Notes: generated by a model not told the origin, from the letters alone. A stretch of DNA of 64,000 bases from Cycas panzhihuaensis (GCA_023213395.1 CM041465.1:50413741-50477740), one strand, 5' to 3'; shown: positions 21,323 to 32,760, numbered from the stretch's first letter. Made by a program: numbers and translations.

Positions 21323-22130
21323 GTGAGTAAGTTGTGGCATGATTGCCTGGGTCACCTTAATTACAAAAGCATCGCACTGTTGAAAATGGTGGAAGGATTA
21401 CCATTTGTTTCATGTTTAGACAGTGTGTGTGAAGGGTGTATGTATGGGAAGCATCACTACTATCCTTTTGCTTGGGACAATAATTGGAGAGCCAAGGAGA
21501 AACTTGAACTCGTAGATACAGACATGATGGGGCCACTCTCAAACCCTTCAATATCAAGAGCTCAATATACTTTGGTGTTTGTAGATGACTACACTAGGAA
21601 GGCCTGGGGGCATTTCTTGAAGAACAAGTCATATACGTTTGATCACTTTTGTGATTGGAAAGTGAGTGTTGAAAACACATGTGATAAAAGGATTAAAATA
21701 TTAAAAAGTGATAATGGTAAGGAATACAACAATCATGCGTTTAATCAGTTCTGTTGGGATCATGGTATAAAATGTGAGTTTACGGTCCCGTATACCCCAC
21801 ATTAAAATGGTGTGGTAGAGAGAAAAAGTCGTACCATGATGGAGAAGGTAAGGTGTATGGTGCATTAAAAAAACTTGTTGTTGATATTTTGGGTAGAAGC
21901 TATTAAGACTATTGTTTATATTCTAAATAGGGTACCCATTCAAGTAGTTTGAAGCATGACCCCTGAAAAAAAATAGATTGGTCGTAAATTTGCCATTAGT
22001 CATTTAAAAACATTTGGGTGCATAGGATTTGTACACATTCCAAACAAAGGTCATAAGAAGTTAGATTGCAAGAGTTTGTCGTGCATATTTATGGGGTATT
22101 CTGATCATAATAAAGTTTATGGATTGTGTG
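21323..22130 (+). pseudogene. Element D integrase
   Basis: A 160-codon open stretch (21323-21805) is the best integrase of the C/D family. Finger: LWHDCLGHLN and CEGCMYGKHH, all four ligands present. Core: LVDTDMMGPL with the first Asp, YTLVFVDDYTRKAW, then SDNGKEYNNHAF with the second Asp; the Glu is in NGVVERK (about 21810) just after a stop at 21803-21805. The tail to 22130 is broken. The enzyme would insert element DNA. Confidence 0.88.
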
Positions 22131-22186
22131 ACTTGTAGGGGAAAAAAATTGTAATTAGTCGAGATGTTAAATTTGATGAGTCATCG

Positions 22187-22530
22187 ATGAATTGTGTTGA
22201 GAAGTCATCAAAAGAGTCTTTTTACCCCCCACTACTTCAATTTTTGAATTCAATAGCGAAAGAGGATGATGAGCCAGTCTTTGGAATTCAAGAGGAAGCT
22301 GGACCGAGTGGAGAGAGTAATAGTGATGAGTTGTCACGTGAAGAACTACCTACAGCACTGGGTCCTTCTATACCATTATGGGCAAGGAAGCCGATATAGG
22401 ATTCTGGAGTGGCAATGGAGAACCTTGCTAATGATAGAAGAATAAGAAGCCAACATGCTAGTTGGACTTTGCTGGTAAACACTAACGACTCCAGTGATCT
22501 TGTTTCGTATGATGAAGCGAAGGATGATCC
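22187..22530 (+). pseudogene. Element D integrase-RT linker
   Basis: Acidic and Ser-rich segment (FGIQEEAGPSGESNSDELS) typical of the variable linker between integrase and reverse transcriptase in copia pol. No enzyme motif. Confidence 0.6.
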
Positions 22531-23285
22531 ATAATGGAGAACTGCAATGGAGGAGGAGTATGGATTAACCATGAAGATTGCCACACATGATTTAGTTCCC
22601 TTACCTCTGACAAAGAATCTAGTTGGATGCAAGTGGATCTACAAGACAAAGTTTTGCTTTGACGGAGATGTGGACAAGGACAAGGCCAAGGTTGTTGCTC
22701 AAGGGTTTAAATAGAAGGAAGGAATTGATTATGAAGAGACATTTGCACTAGTCTCCAAGATAATGACGTTTCGATTAATCATTTTCTTAACAATTGCATA
22801 TGGTTGGGAGTTATGTCAGATAGATGTTAAGTCTACATTTCTTAATGGAGATCTAAAGGAGGAGATTTATATGTCATAGCTGTTGGGTTTCATTAAGAAA
22901 GGCCAAGAGCATCTTATGTGTTATTTGAAGAAATCACTCTATGGCATAAAACAGGCACCCCTGTGCTTGGTATGATAAGATTGATGCCAAATTAGAAGGA
23001 TTTGTTGTTATAGACCTAGAGCCGAATCTGTATGTGAAAAGGAGTAGGACTTCAATAGTAGTTATTGCGTTGTATGCAGATGATCTAATCATCGAAGTCA
23101 ACTATAATAAGACTATTGTTTGAGTCAAGTCCAATTTGGGAGCTACCTTTGATATGATAGATCTTAGGCCTCTACACTTCTACTTGGGCATTAAAGTCAG
23201 GCAGATAGAAGATTGAATCATGATGTTGTAGACTCAATATGTGAAGCACCTACTGGAGAAGTTTAGGATGTAGGATTGCAAGCCG
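22531..23285 (+). pseudogene. Element D reverse transcriptase
   Basis: Copia reverse transcriptase. Order of marks: NLVGCKWIYKTKF (about 22615-22655), the VVAQGF region (22690), QIDVKSTFLNGDL (22818-22856), the KKSLYGIKQAP segment (22929-22960), and the catalytic YADD at 23073-23084 (usual YVDD). About eight stops or shifts (22713, 22877, 22950, 23119, 23215 among them). Copies element RNA to DNA. Confidence 0.87.
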
Positions 23286-23990
23286 GTTGCAACACCATGT
23301 GCTAAAGGCACAAAGTTGCAAAAAGACATGGCCAAACCATCTGCAGATGGAACATTGTACCGTCAGTTGGTAGGGAGTATAATCTATTTGACTCATACCA
23401 GACCAGATATTGCCTATGTTGTAAGATTGGTTTCCCGATATATACAGAATCTTCAGGAACCACATTGGGTTGTAGTGAAGCAGATTCTGAAATATTTGAA
23501 GGGGACACTTAACATTGGTCTCGAATACTTTCGTGGTGAAGAGATAAAGTTGTATGGCTATAATGATGTTGATTGGGGAGGAGACTCTGACGATTGGAAA
23601 TCCATTGCTAGATACATTTTTGGTGTCGACAATGGATTTGTTTCGAAATAGGCAGAGAAGCAACAATGGCATTATCTTTTACAGAGGCAGAATACCAAGG
23701 ACTTAGTGTTAGTGCAAAAAAAACTGTATGGTTGCAAGGTCTCTTGGAAGTTTTTAGAGTATCAAATGGCAACCCAATTATTTTTGTTGATGATTAGAGT
23801 ACCATTTTCTTGTCAAAGAATCCAGAGTTTTATGTTCGTATGAAGCACATTGAGATACAACATCACTACATCCGTGAACAAATCAAATCAGGGAAGTTGC
23901 AGGTCAACTATTGTTTGAATGAATATCAGCTTCTGAACATTTTCATCAAAGCTCTTATTAAATATCAATTCATAAAGATGTGTATTAGAT
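23286..23990 (+). pseudogene. Element D RNase H
   Basis: Frame 23316-23651 covers the RT-RNase H junction (LYRQLVGSIIYLTHTRPDIAY, in copia order) and the start of RNase H (WGGDSDDWKSIARYIF). After a stop at 23649-23651 the frame continues with EAEYQGLSV (about 23688) and FVDD*STIFLSKNP, the later RNase H motifs, to the end around 23990. Removes template RNA. Broken by several stops. Confidence 0.82.
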
Positions 23991-24100
23991 TGGAACTTAC
24001 AAAGTTATCCTTGAGGGGGTATGTATTGACAAGGATAAAGAAAAAAGATAGTCCAAGCCTTCATGATAACTAAATTATTGCAGGTTTCCCACATTCACGT

Positions 24101-24110
24101 GAAGAGGGGA
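24101..24110 (+). other. Polypurine tract of element D
   Basis: GAAGAGGGGA directly before the 3' LTR. Confidence 0.88.
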
Positions 24111-24451
24111 TGTTAGCATGGTAGTTAATTATTAAGACATTTGTTAATTTTAATGTGGTAGTTTAATTATGCGATTAATAAGAAGGTGCGAGTTATGTAG
24201 AGAGTCACAACCCTTAAGGGTGACACCTCTTGAGGGATTATAAGTATCCTGGAGTCCCTTGTATATTTATATCAATCAAGTGGTAATCAATATGATCGAT
24301 AGATCTTTGCAGTGGATTTTTTCCTGAAAGGGTTTCCCACGTATATCTTGTGTACTTTGCAATTGTTTTTTGTGTTTATCTTGTTTGCTTGTTGTGTATG
24401 GTAAAAGATTTTGCAGATGTAGATGTATGCGTCCATTCATGTTTCTTAATA
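24111..24451 (+). repeat. 3' LTR of element D
   Basis: 341 bp, TGTTAGCATG...TTCTTAATA, followed by TSD GTTAA; roughly 15% diverged from the 5' copy by eye. Confidence 0.95.
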
Positions 24452-24456
24452 GTTAA

Positions 24457-25150
24457 TGCCATATACTCCCATGATCCTCATTCTTACATGCTGAGGCAAA
24501 GGAGAATTCAAAATGGAAAGCTACGATGGAGAAAGAATGCGCTTCTTTAATTAAGAACACAACATGGGATTTGGCTGCTTTACCTCCAAAGAAGAATTTT
24601 GTTGGATGTAAGTGGGTGTACAAGACAAAGTTTCACTCTAATGGTGAGGTGGAAAAGTATAAAGCTTGACTTGTTGCATAGGGATTCAAATAGAAGGGAA
24701 GGATCAATTATGATGAGACATTTGCACTAGTCTTGAAAATGATGACAGTTTGGTTGATCCTTTCACTTGCAACTAGATACGAATGGGAGTTACATTAGAT
24801 GGACGTGAAGTTCGCATTTATTAATGGAGACTTATAGAAGGAAATTTATATGGTGCATCCTTCTGGGTTTATTAAGAAAGGACAAGGAGAGTTTGTGTTC
24901 CAGTTGAAGAAATCTTTCTATGGTGTTAAGCAAGCGCTAAGGGCATGGTATGCGAAGATCGATGTTGAATTAGAGAAAGGATTTGTTGTTAAAAATCTAG
25001 AGCCTAATCTATATATCAAGAGGATTATAGTATCGATTGTAGTGATTGTGCTATACGTTAATGATCTCATCTTAATAGGCAATTGTCATAAAGTGATTGT
25101 GGATGTTAAACCAACTTGCAAAAGACCTTTGAAAAGGCAGATTTAGGAAT
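24457..25150 (+). pseudogene. Element C reverse transcriptase
   Basis: Continues C pol after the D insertion. NSKWKATMEKECASLIKN (24508-24560), NFVGCKWVYKTKF (24597-24636), QLKKSFYGVKQA (24901-24935) are standard copia blocks; the catalytic site at 25054-25065 reads Tyr-Val-Asn-Asp, so the first essential Asp is lost. The frame 24850-25146 is open for 98 codons. Stops at 24667, 24681, 24691, 24796 and 24835. Dead polymerase. Confidence 0.87.
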
Positions 25151-25995
25151 GTTGAATTAGTTTTTGGGCATTTAAGTAGGATAGATGGAGGGTCGAATCA
25201 TGGTGTTGCAAGTGAAGTATGTGATAAACTTGCTTGTGAAGTTTAAGGTGGAGGATTATAAGTCTATTGCCACACCATGTGTTAAGGGTATAAAACTCAT
25301 GAAAGGTATGAAGAAGCCTACTAAAGATGTGACACTATACAAACAGTTGGCAGGGATTCTTATCTACTTGACTCATACTAGACCAAATATTTTTTATGCT
25401 ATTGGATTGGTCTCTCGTTATATGCAAAATCCACAGGGGCCACATTGGGTTGCAACGGAGTAGCTTTTGAGATTTTTGAAGGAAACTCTTCATCTTGGTT
25501 TGGAGTACCTTCATGGAGGAGAGGTGAAGTTGCTTGGTTACACAGATGTTGATTAGGGGGGAGACTTTGATGATTGGAAACCCACCGTTGGATGCATCTT
25601 TAATATTGGCAATGGACCTATATCATGGTAGTCGAAATAACAATAGACAGTTGCTTTATCTTCTACAGAGGTAGAGTACCAAGGATTCATTGCTGGTGCA
25701 AGAGAGGCTATATGGTTGTAGGGACTTTTCGATAGCCATGTCGTGCCTTGTAGCACACATGTTATTTTAATTAATAACTAGAGTGCTATTCGGTTGTTGA
25801 AGAATCAAGAGCTTCATGCACGTATGAAACACATTGAGATTCAACACCACTATATTCGTGAATAGATCAAAGCAGGGAAGTTGTAGGTGAAGTCCGAGTG
25901 AAAAACAACTAGTAGATGTGTTCACTAAGGTGTTAACTAAAGATCAATTCACAAAGATTCGTGCCAGATTAGTTCTTAGTGAAATTATCTTTGAG
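25151..25995 (+). pseudogene. Element C RNase H
   Basis: Frame 25185-25463 includes YKQLAGILIYLTHTRPN and the segment before RNase H. The domain itself (25470-25990) is legible with stops: EYLHGGEVKLLGYTDVD (about 25505), the STEVEYQGF block (25660-25690), HARMKHIEIQHHYIRE (25819-25862), ending near KIRARLVLSEI. Stops at 25461, 25555, 25628 and 25720 among others. Same role as in D. Confidence 0.82.
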
Positions 25996-26070
25996 GGGGA
26001 TGTATCAACAAGAATAATTCTAACATTTGCCAATTATTTCAAATTGTAAATTGAATCTCCACATTTACAG

Positions 26071-26080
26071 TAAGAGGGGA
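26071..26080 (+). other. Polypurine tract of element C
   Basis: TAAGAGGGGA directly before the 3' LTR; same tract as D. Confidence 0.85.
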
Positions 26081-26517
26081 CATTACTATAGCAGTTAATA
26101 TTAAATTGCATGATTAATGTTAAATGTAGTGTGTTAATGTTAAGCCAAAAGGTGCGAATATTAAAGAGTCGCAACCAATGGGTTGGACATACCATTTGGG
26201 GTATTATAAAAGGTCCCTAAGATTGTGTGTTGATCAAGATGTAATCAAATATCAGAGAGTCACAACTAGCGGGTTGGACATACCATTTGGGGGATTATAA
26301 AAAGTCCCTAAGATTATGTTTTGATGGAGATGTAATCAAGCAATGATGTATCAAGTGTTCTAGAAGAAGCAATGTAATCAATTCATTGTTCTAGTGGGTT
26401 TTCTACTGATAAGTTTTCCCATGTAAAACTTGTGTACTATTTATTGTTCTCTTTGATGTTTGTTTTCTATGTACGATCAAGATCTTGTTTAGAATGCAGG
26501 TTTCATGTTTCTTCGCA
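26081..26517 (+). repeat. 3' LTR of element C
   Basis: 437 bp, longer than the 5' LTR because of an internal 91-bp tandem duplication. Starts CATTAC instead of TGTTAG. Confidence 0.88.
26157..26338 (+). repeat. 91-bp tandem duplication in the C 3' LTR
   Basis: Units 26157-26247 and 26248-26338, each with GGGTTGGACATACCATTTGG and a TATA site (ATTATAAAA). The 5' LTR has one unit only. Confidence 0.9.
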
Positions 26518-26591
26518 ATTACTTAACGCTCATACGTCACATGAGGTTCATATACCACAACGAAAACATTGAAAAGATAAAACATCGTCAT

Positions 26592-27356
26592 TCATTGATT
26601 GAATTCTACACTAGCACCATCACCATATATATTATCATAATCCATTGGCAGATCATGAGAAGAAGAAGAAGTAGGAGGAGGATCATCATCATCATGATGG
26701 AGATTTTCTAGTGGTAGAACTGGTGGATCGAAGGACAAATTAGAAAATGGCAAGTCTTGCGGATCCAACTATCCTTCTTTAGGATTCACATCCTACAAAT
26801 AAGAAGGTCTTTTATTGTACTCTTTCTTTGCCAGAGACAGGAGGCAAAGATTTGTATGTATATAAATAGGGTGTTTGGCCTTTTTCGATCCCAACTTTGT
26901 TCATTTTCACTGAATGAATGAATCCATAGCTGTTTCAATTCGTTTTAGCTATTGAAGAGCTTTGCACTTACGAAAGGACACTATGGCAAGGGTTTCGAGT
27001 TCTTTAGCCTCTGATCCATAATAGCTCCGCTGCTCAATAGGATCCATCTTTCCTCTATCTTGCAATGTCTGTGGTTCTTCGAAGAAATCCTTCTAGCCAA
27101 CAAATTGCCCAAATTGGCTTTGCAATGTAAGGGCTTGTTCCTCATTTGGACATATTTTGTTGAATGTAGCCTTATATACCATATACCATGGCAATGTCTT
27201 TGTCTTTGTTAAGGGCCTTCCTCCTACCATTGCTTTTTATAATAGAAGCATCATCATACAATTTGGAAGACAAAGCATACGCTAAAGTATGCAAATTTGT
27301 ATTGGTTGTACAAGTCTCTTAAAATAAACATCCATCATTCTTCTCCTTGATAATGA
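26592..27356 (-). pseudogene. hAT transposase, C-terminal block
   Basis: Third block of the hAT transposase. From right to left it reads LHTLAYALSSKLYDDASII (27240-27300), MDPIEQRSYYGSEAKELETL (about 26970-27050, the hAT dimerisation region), IHSVKMNKVGIEKGQTPYLY (26860-26920, the HSKKRNRL-type end of that domain), and an acidic tail HHDDDDPPPTSSSS (26650-26695), ending at the stop 26592-26594. The domain pairs transposase subunits. Frame breaks occur near 27190, 27095, 26990 and 26850. It continues upstream at 38349 beyond element E. Confidence 0.85.
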
Positions 27357-27881
27357 TGAAGCAATCTCTTTCAGAATCTGGTTGACTTCTATGTGCTGGC
27401 TATGGCCGACTTCTTATGATTATGTTGAGTGCATTCCTCCCTACTGTGGCCGACTTCCTTATGTCCTAGTTTGAGAGCCTAGTTATAGGGACTTTGAGGT
27501 CTTCCAAAGCATCCATTTGTGAAGTGTCTCCTCCTTATTTTCGTCCTTAAGGTAATTGCAGATCTTCGCCCTTAGGGCTGCAATTTTTGAGGAGGATCCC
27601 TGCCTCGAAGGGTCTTGTGTTTGTTGCAGGCAGTACGAGTATTTTGTTGGAAACTCTACTTATATTTTGTGACATTTTGGCATCATATTTTTTAATATTT
27701 AGTATTTGATTTGTATTTGGAGATATACTCTTGGCATTTTATATTCGAAGGGTGTCCGCCATCTGTAAAATTTGCTCTACTTGTTCTATCATTGGTGAAC
27801 TCTCCCTATTTTGTTCTATTTTTCTATGAATTGCTCTACTGTGTTCTATTTTCCATTCATTTGAGCAAAGGAATTGCTACA
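27357..27881 (+). repeat. 5' LTR of element E
   Basis: 525 bp, TGAAGCAATC...AATTGCTACA. Contains GCCTCGAAGGG, also found in the LTRs of B and H. Confidence 0.94.
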
Positions 27882-27883
27882 AG

Positions 27884-27895
27884 TGGTATCAGAGC
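27884..27895 (+). other. Primer binding site of element E
   Basis: TGGTATCAGAGC, full initiator-Met match. Confidence 0.94.
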
Positions 27896-28076
27896 TTCGT
27901 TCTAAAGTGGGAAGTTGTTTATCAGGAGGAGGAAATTTTGACCCACCCTCCCACCCTAGCCTAGCAATTCAGAAAGAATCAAGATGGAATTAAGATTTAG
28001 AAGGATCAACCCACAAAGCAAGATGCTGAGGTCCCACAATTCATAAGAGAATGTAGTAGAAAACCTGACAACTGCC

Positions 28077-28935
28077 ATGGAGGAACTTTTACAACAAATC
28101 AAAAATCTTAATGGAAGATTGGAGAAACAAGAGATAGTTCCTCCTAAATTAGAACAAGATTTAGATCAAGACACAGATCATGGGAACCATGAAGGTAGGT
28201 TCAAAGAAGGGTTTGTTTTTCAGCGAAGAAATGTAAATCAAGGAGGACCTACAAAGATCGCATTAGAAAAATTTGATCCAAAAAAAACATGGGACATAAG
28301 GACATGGCTACTCCAAATGGAAACATATTTCGTAGTAAACCAGACACCAACTTACATCTCTATGGACGAGCCTTAAATTGGTACTATTAGTGGAAAAAGA
28401 TGCAAGGACCGCAACTAGAGGAATGGAGAAATTTCTGAATAGCCATCATCAATCAATATGAAGACTCTTGGTCAATGAATTACTTCGCACGATTAACAAG
28501 ACTGCAACAGACGGGATCAATTCGTGAATACACAGAACAATTTCACATGTTACAGTGTATGGTTACATCAAACATTTCCTAAGAATGTCTCAGGGGGACA
28601 TATAAAAGTGGTCTCAAGGCCCCCATCAGATTCTGTGTATTAGCGCAACACAGAGCATTAGAAGAGATCATAAACCACACTAGATGTGTTGAAGCCGAAC
28701 TAAAGGAAACTAAAGGAAACCAGGTCTACCTTTATGCAAAGAACGAATTTTGCTCCATCGCCTAACACAAACTGGCATAGATCAGGAGTTAAGTCAGATG
28801 CGCCACTCGCAATCAAGAATAGAATGGAAAATCCCACTCGACAAGAACACATACAGAAAGGTACCTGTTTCAAATGCGGAGGGAAATGGAATTGTGAGCA
28901 CCAATGCCTAGGAAAAAAGGTATTTATGTTGAATA
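28077..28935 (+). pseudogene. Element E gag
   Basis: Starts near ATG 28077 with a coiled-coil-like MEELLQQIKNLNGRLEKQE, then ALEKFDPKKTWDIRTWLLQM (28259-28320), the gypsy gag core. A deletion near 28350 removes about 15 codons present in H. Stops at 28374 and near 28440. Zinc knuckle at about 28868-28910 reads CFKCGGKWNCEHQC, same spacing as B. The RNA-binding end runs on to 29072. Confidence 0.85.
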
Positions 28936-29049
28936 ATGAAGAACTGAAGATACCTAAACAGATAGAGGAAGACGCAATCCCAGATCAAGAGGACAACAAT
29001 GAACAAGTCGAAGCTGAATTAGATGAATTACTAGAAATCAATATAGAGA

Positions 29050-29819
29050 ATGTTCAATACACTACGATTTGAAGGGATGTTGAAAGGAGCCCTAATAGCG
29101 GTATTGGTAGATAGTGGGAGTACCCACAATTTTATCAACAGACCAACAACCCAAAAGCTAGGAATAAAGGTGGAACCATTAAAAACCTTCCAAGTCTCAA
29201 TTGCGAACAAGAAGACAACACCTTATAGGGGATTATGCAGAAACATCAACGTAAAAATTGGTGAGTACTCGCTGAACTCCAATATGTTTGTAATGCAGAT
29301 AGGAGGCGTTGATATAGTCCTAAGGGTACAATGGTTGAAAACCCTAGGAAATATAGTCACCAATTACATGACTAGAGTCATGTGCTTCCGTATAAACGAC
29401 ACAAAATATATACTACGTGGACCTAAAAATCTACCAACACAATTAGTATCATCTCACAAAATGGAAAGAATCATGCGGAAGAAAGCACGCACATACATAG
29501 TGTCGTGCCATAAGATAGAAATCCAAGAAATCCCAATGGAAATCCAGTACTTCTTAGATGAATATAAACAAGTATTCGAAGAACCAAAAGGATTACCTCC
29601 AACAAAAGAATTTGAGCATGCGATTGATTTAGTCCCAGGATCAGCATCAGTGAACATAAGGCCGTATAGGCACCCATACCATATGAGAAAAGAGATCGAG
29701 AACATAACCAGAGAATTACTCGCTCAAGGCCATATTCAGAGTAGCATAAGCCCATTCGCATCCCCAGTGGTTATTAACCCTAAGAAAGATGGCACAATCG
29801 GGATGTGCGTGGATTACAG
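29050..29819 (+). pseudogene. Element E protease and N-terminal reverse transcriptase
   Basis: One open stretch of about 257 codons up to the F insertion. The protease Asp-Ser-Gly is at 29110-29118 (LVDSGSTHNFI), with GGVDIVLRVQWL at 29302-29340. After a linker (RKKARTYIVSCHKIEI) the pre-RT segment EFEHAIDLVPGSA and the RT start [16 protein letters not shown] (29752-29800) follow. The next residues MCVDY end exactly at the TSD; the remaining RT lies at 37329-37818. The frame continues by chance into the F LTR to 29892. It would mature the polyprotein and begin the polymerase. Confidence 0.92.
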
Positions 29820-30117
29820 TGAAAAGAGTGGATCTATCCTTCATCTCCATGCACTAAACACAAAGGCAAACATGGGAGCAAGAGAGACTTGAGAGAAAGA
29901 AAGTAGCTTTCACAAAATGGGGAGGTAAAGAATGAATCTCCTCCATTGAGCTTTACTTTTATATTGAGAGAGGGAGCATTTGAGTTAGGTGAAATGAAAT
30001 TACACATAATGCACATGAAAGTGCATTTCACTTAAGTGATCTAATTTAAAGTTCACTTAAGACCCTTTTTCGAAATAATCAACTAATGTAATGACCTTAT
30101 GTCATTAACCCTTTTCA
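29820..30117 (-). repeat. 3' LTR of element F
   Basis: 298 bp, nearly identical to 37026-37323. Contains a meaningless minus-strand open frame (29834-30031) that recurs in every LTR of the family. Confidence 0.96.
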
Positions 30118-30129
30118 ATCTCCCTTAAT
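30118..30129 (-). other. Polypurine tract of element F
   Basis: Minus strand CATTAAGGGAGA directly upstream of the 3' LTR. Confidence 0.82.
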
Positions 30130-30639
30130 GGTAGAAGGTCATTTCATTCTATTTTATTCTATCCTATGAGGTCTTCATTTGAGCCTCTTACAAAGCAAAC
30201 TAGTATGATACTTTTGTGGAAGAAAACCCACAAATTTTCTAATCTACTAACTTTGGCTCAAGCGACTCTTTAAATGTAGCCGATAGCCAATCCGCACAAT
30301 AAATTTTGTAGCTGAAATTCATCGAGTCTCAAGATACCATTTGGTCATCCCCATGCCCTTTCGTGTTTTCACAGTGTTCGATTTTCCAAAATGATACAAC
30401 CCTTATCCTTTCGCGCCCACATGGGGTTTTCACGAATGGGATAGAGCGAGACTTACTCTTGTCGCTCCGCGCCCACAAGGGGTTTTCACGAATGAGACAG
30501 AGTATGATGGTCCTATTGTCATCTCCTTCAATCGGCCGAGATGGAGGCCCTCAGCCGAGTTGCTTTTAATGCTCAAACTTCACCCTCTTCGGTTTGGTGA
30601 AGATATTGGCCACTTGATCCGTGGGCAAGACTAATTGAA
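30130..30639 (-). other. Element F 3' region between RNase H and LTR
   Basis: About 0.5 kb noncoding, containing two tandem units of about 56 bp (30413-30468 and 30469-30510) with the shared core GCGCCCACA and GGGGTTTTCACGAATG. I has the same repeat at 59931-60044. Confidence 0.65.
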
Positions 30640-31140
30640 TTGTGCCATCATGAACTAGTTCTCTAATCGTGGACTTTTGTACTTATATGTTTGGTACGAT
30701 CATGAAATATGTGATTTTTAGCCATCCGGATTGTAGATTGATTATCTACATGTAAGCTAGTAGAACTTGTTTGGGTGGCATTTAATGTATTCAACAATTT
30801 TCCGAGCCATATCACCTCCTTGCTTGTCTCGTATAAAGAATGTACTCAAAGTAGCTTGAGTCTCCAACTATCTTCTCGCCCGGATCTCCATGATATTGGT
30901 GCTGCTCCAAGAAATGTTACGCACTCCGCACGTAGATCTTCCCGTGTCTTTATCTCCCAAAGTTTGAGTCCGTGTATGCATAAAGTTTAAATTCGCATTG
31001 GGTTCATACAATGCACCATATTTGCTAGTCGTCTTTAGGTACCTCAACACTCGCATTGCAGCTTGCCAATGATTCTGCTTAGGATTTGTCATGAATCTTG
31101 CAAGAATGCTGACAGAGTGTGCAATATCCGCCTTGTGTTG
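30640..31140 (-). pseudogene. Element F RNase H
   Basis: Copia RNase H in broken frames. KQNHWQAAMRVLRYLKTTSK (31020-31080) precedes the domain; GDKDTGRSTCG (about 30930-30965) is the next block; the last part around 30700-30770 carries the LHVDNQSTIRMAKNH-type motif and the histidine region. Frame changes at about 31090, 30990, 30920 and 30860. Less complete than the copy in I (59260-59851). Confidence 0.72.
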
Positions 31141-32115
31141 GTAGTATAGATGAGACTACCTACAAGTTGCTCAGAGTGTTGCGTCCGCCTCCCTATTGTC
31201 ACCATCAACCGAGAGCTTAATATTAGGCTCCATAGGTGTATCCACCGTCGAGCACCTTCCAACCGAAACTTTGTCAAGATCGTTGATATATTTTTCTTGG
31301 GAGAGAAAGATTTTGCCATCCTTTTGAGTTACTTCAATTCCCAAGTAATATTTCATCAACCCGAGGTCAGACAATTCAAAAGTTTTAGCAAGGTCCTTCT
31401 TCAGCTGGCTGATTACCTGTTCACTATTCCCCGTTATGAGCATGTCATCCACAAAGATTAAGAGGTAAGTGGCTTTATCATTTTGGCGCTTGATGAATAA
31501 TGTTGCATCAATATCTTGATAGTCACAAACCTCATCTCCAAGTTGCCTCATTCTTTCAGACAACTTGGTAAACCAAGCACGAGGGGCTTGCTTTAGGCCG
31601 TATAAGGACTTTTTGAGCCTACAAACTTTATGCTCCTGACCGTCAATCTCGTATCCTTCTGGCTGAGCCATGTAAATTTCTTCTTTAAGGTCCCCATTGA
31701 GAAATGCGGTCTTAACATCAAGTTGGTGGATTTTCCAACCTCGCTGAGCACCAAGGCTATAAGAGCTTGATTGTAGACCACTTGGTTATATGAGCAAAGA
31801 TTTCAGTAGTCAATACCTTCCCTTTGCGTGAATCCTTTTGCTACCAACCTCGCCTTTGTGTTTTTCTAGGGTGCCATCTGATCTATACTTGTTTTTGAAC
31901 ACCCATTTATTTTGAACTACCTTTCTTCCAAGTGGTAGATCAACAAGCTCCCATGTACCGCTCTTAAGAAGAGATTGATACTCTTCGCTCATGGCATTTC
32001 TCCAAGTTGCATGCTTTACTTCTTGGTACGTTAGGGGCTCTTCATTAAGAGCAAGATGCGCCTGTTGGTTCAAGCTCAACGGAAAGTGATTCATGCATCC
32101 TTGCTCTATGGGCAC
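31141..32115 (-). pseudogene. Element F reverse transcriptase
   Basis: Copia reverse transcriptase. LTYQEVKHATWRNAMSEEYQ (31960-32030), VVQNKWVFKNKYRSDGTLEK (31860-31920), IHQLDVKTAFLNGDL (31690-31735), then a 166-codon open stretch (31671-31171) with KKSLYGLKQAPRAWF and catalytic FVDD at 31444-31455. Frameshifts near 31845, 31780 and 31270. The catalytic core itself is intact, which fits recent movement, but the polyprotein is broken upstream and downstream. Confidence 0.92.
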
Positions 32116-32760
32116 TTCTAGTGCCGCTTTGCCTACCTCATCCGGGTCGCATGTCCTTGTGTAGTGGTAGGCTTCACTAAAAACCTCGAGTTGGGAATGA
32201 GGTTTTCATTTCCACAACCTCTTGATCTTCGTTTTGATCCTGAAAAGGATCATGTGAAATATTTGGCACGGAGGAAGTTGACGATGCCGAGAAGATGGGC
32301 CACCACGGATGTTGGAGAAGATGATCCTTCGCTATGGCTTTGCCTTTGTCAACTTGGTCGCTCACAAATGATGGTGCCGATGTGTACACATTGGATTGGA
32401 GTCACAGCTTGTATCCTCCGAGGCTCTATTGTCAGATTCCAAGATTTTAAGCATCCGCTCAAAGATCTCCCTAAATTTAGGAACTGGACATCAAATTCAA
32501 GAGCATCATTAAATCGGTATGAAGGCGCTTGGAGTCAAGTCTGAGTAATTGATCTTGATCTCGCAAAGATAACATCTCTAGTGATGATGATTTTGCGCTC
32601 AAGGTATAAAAACCTTGTATCCCTTTTGTCCATAGGGTATTCGACAAAGATGCCTTTGATGGCTCTATCTTGGAGCTTATTTCGTGTTCCCGCAAAATAT
32701 GAGCATAACAAGTAGAGCCAAAAATTCAAGTGGGAGATAGAGGGGTTTGTCCATACCACA
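32116..32760 (-). pseudogene. Element F integrase C-terminus and linker
   Basis: From right to left: the SHLNFWLYLLCSYFAGT segment of the integrase tail (32650-32740), IKGIFVEYPMDKRDTRFLYL (32590-32655), KIIITRDVIFARS, then a Ser/Asp-rich linker with SSTSSVPNISHDPFQDQNED (32210-32270). These match I at 57620-58250. The GYPMDKKGYKVF motif is common to copia integrase tails. Three frame breaks. Confidence 0.75.

Larger units (their letters stand above)
18476..24451 (+). mobile_element. Ty1/copia element D, nested in C
   Basis: LTRs 18476-18818 and 24111-24451, perfect TSD GTTAA (18471-18475 and 24452-24456), primer site and polypurine tract. It has the full copia gene order with many stops. 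It belongs to a subfamily close to its host C: gag, zinc knuckle and LTR motifs match throughout. Confidence 0.95.
14453..26517 (+). mobile_element. Ty1/copia element C
   Basis: LTRs 14453-14805 and 26081-26517, initiator-Met-like primer site, polypurine tract, and gag, protease, integrase, reverse transcriptase, RNase H in copia order. About 6.1 kb without nested element D. No clear TSD (AATAT against ATTAC). LTRs are strongly diverged and stops are frequent, so it is among the oldest here. It sits in the 3' untranslated part of the hAT. Confidence 0.9.

Noticed and set aside
26505-26711. A plus-strand frame with an Arg-rich run (RRRRSRRR)
   Set aside because: It is the complement of the acidic C-terminal tail of the hAT transposase and crosses the C LTR boundary.
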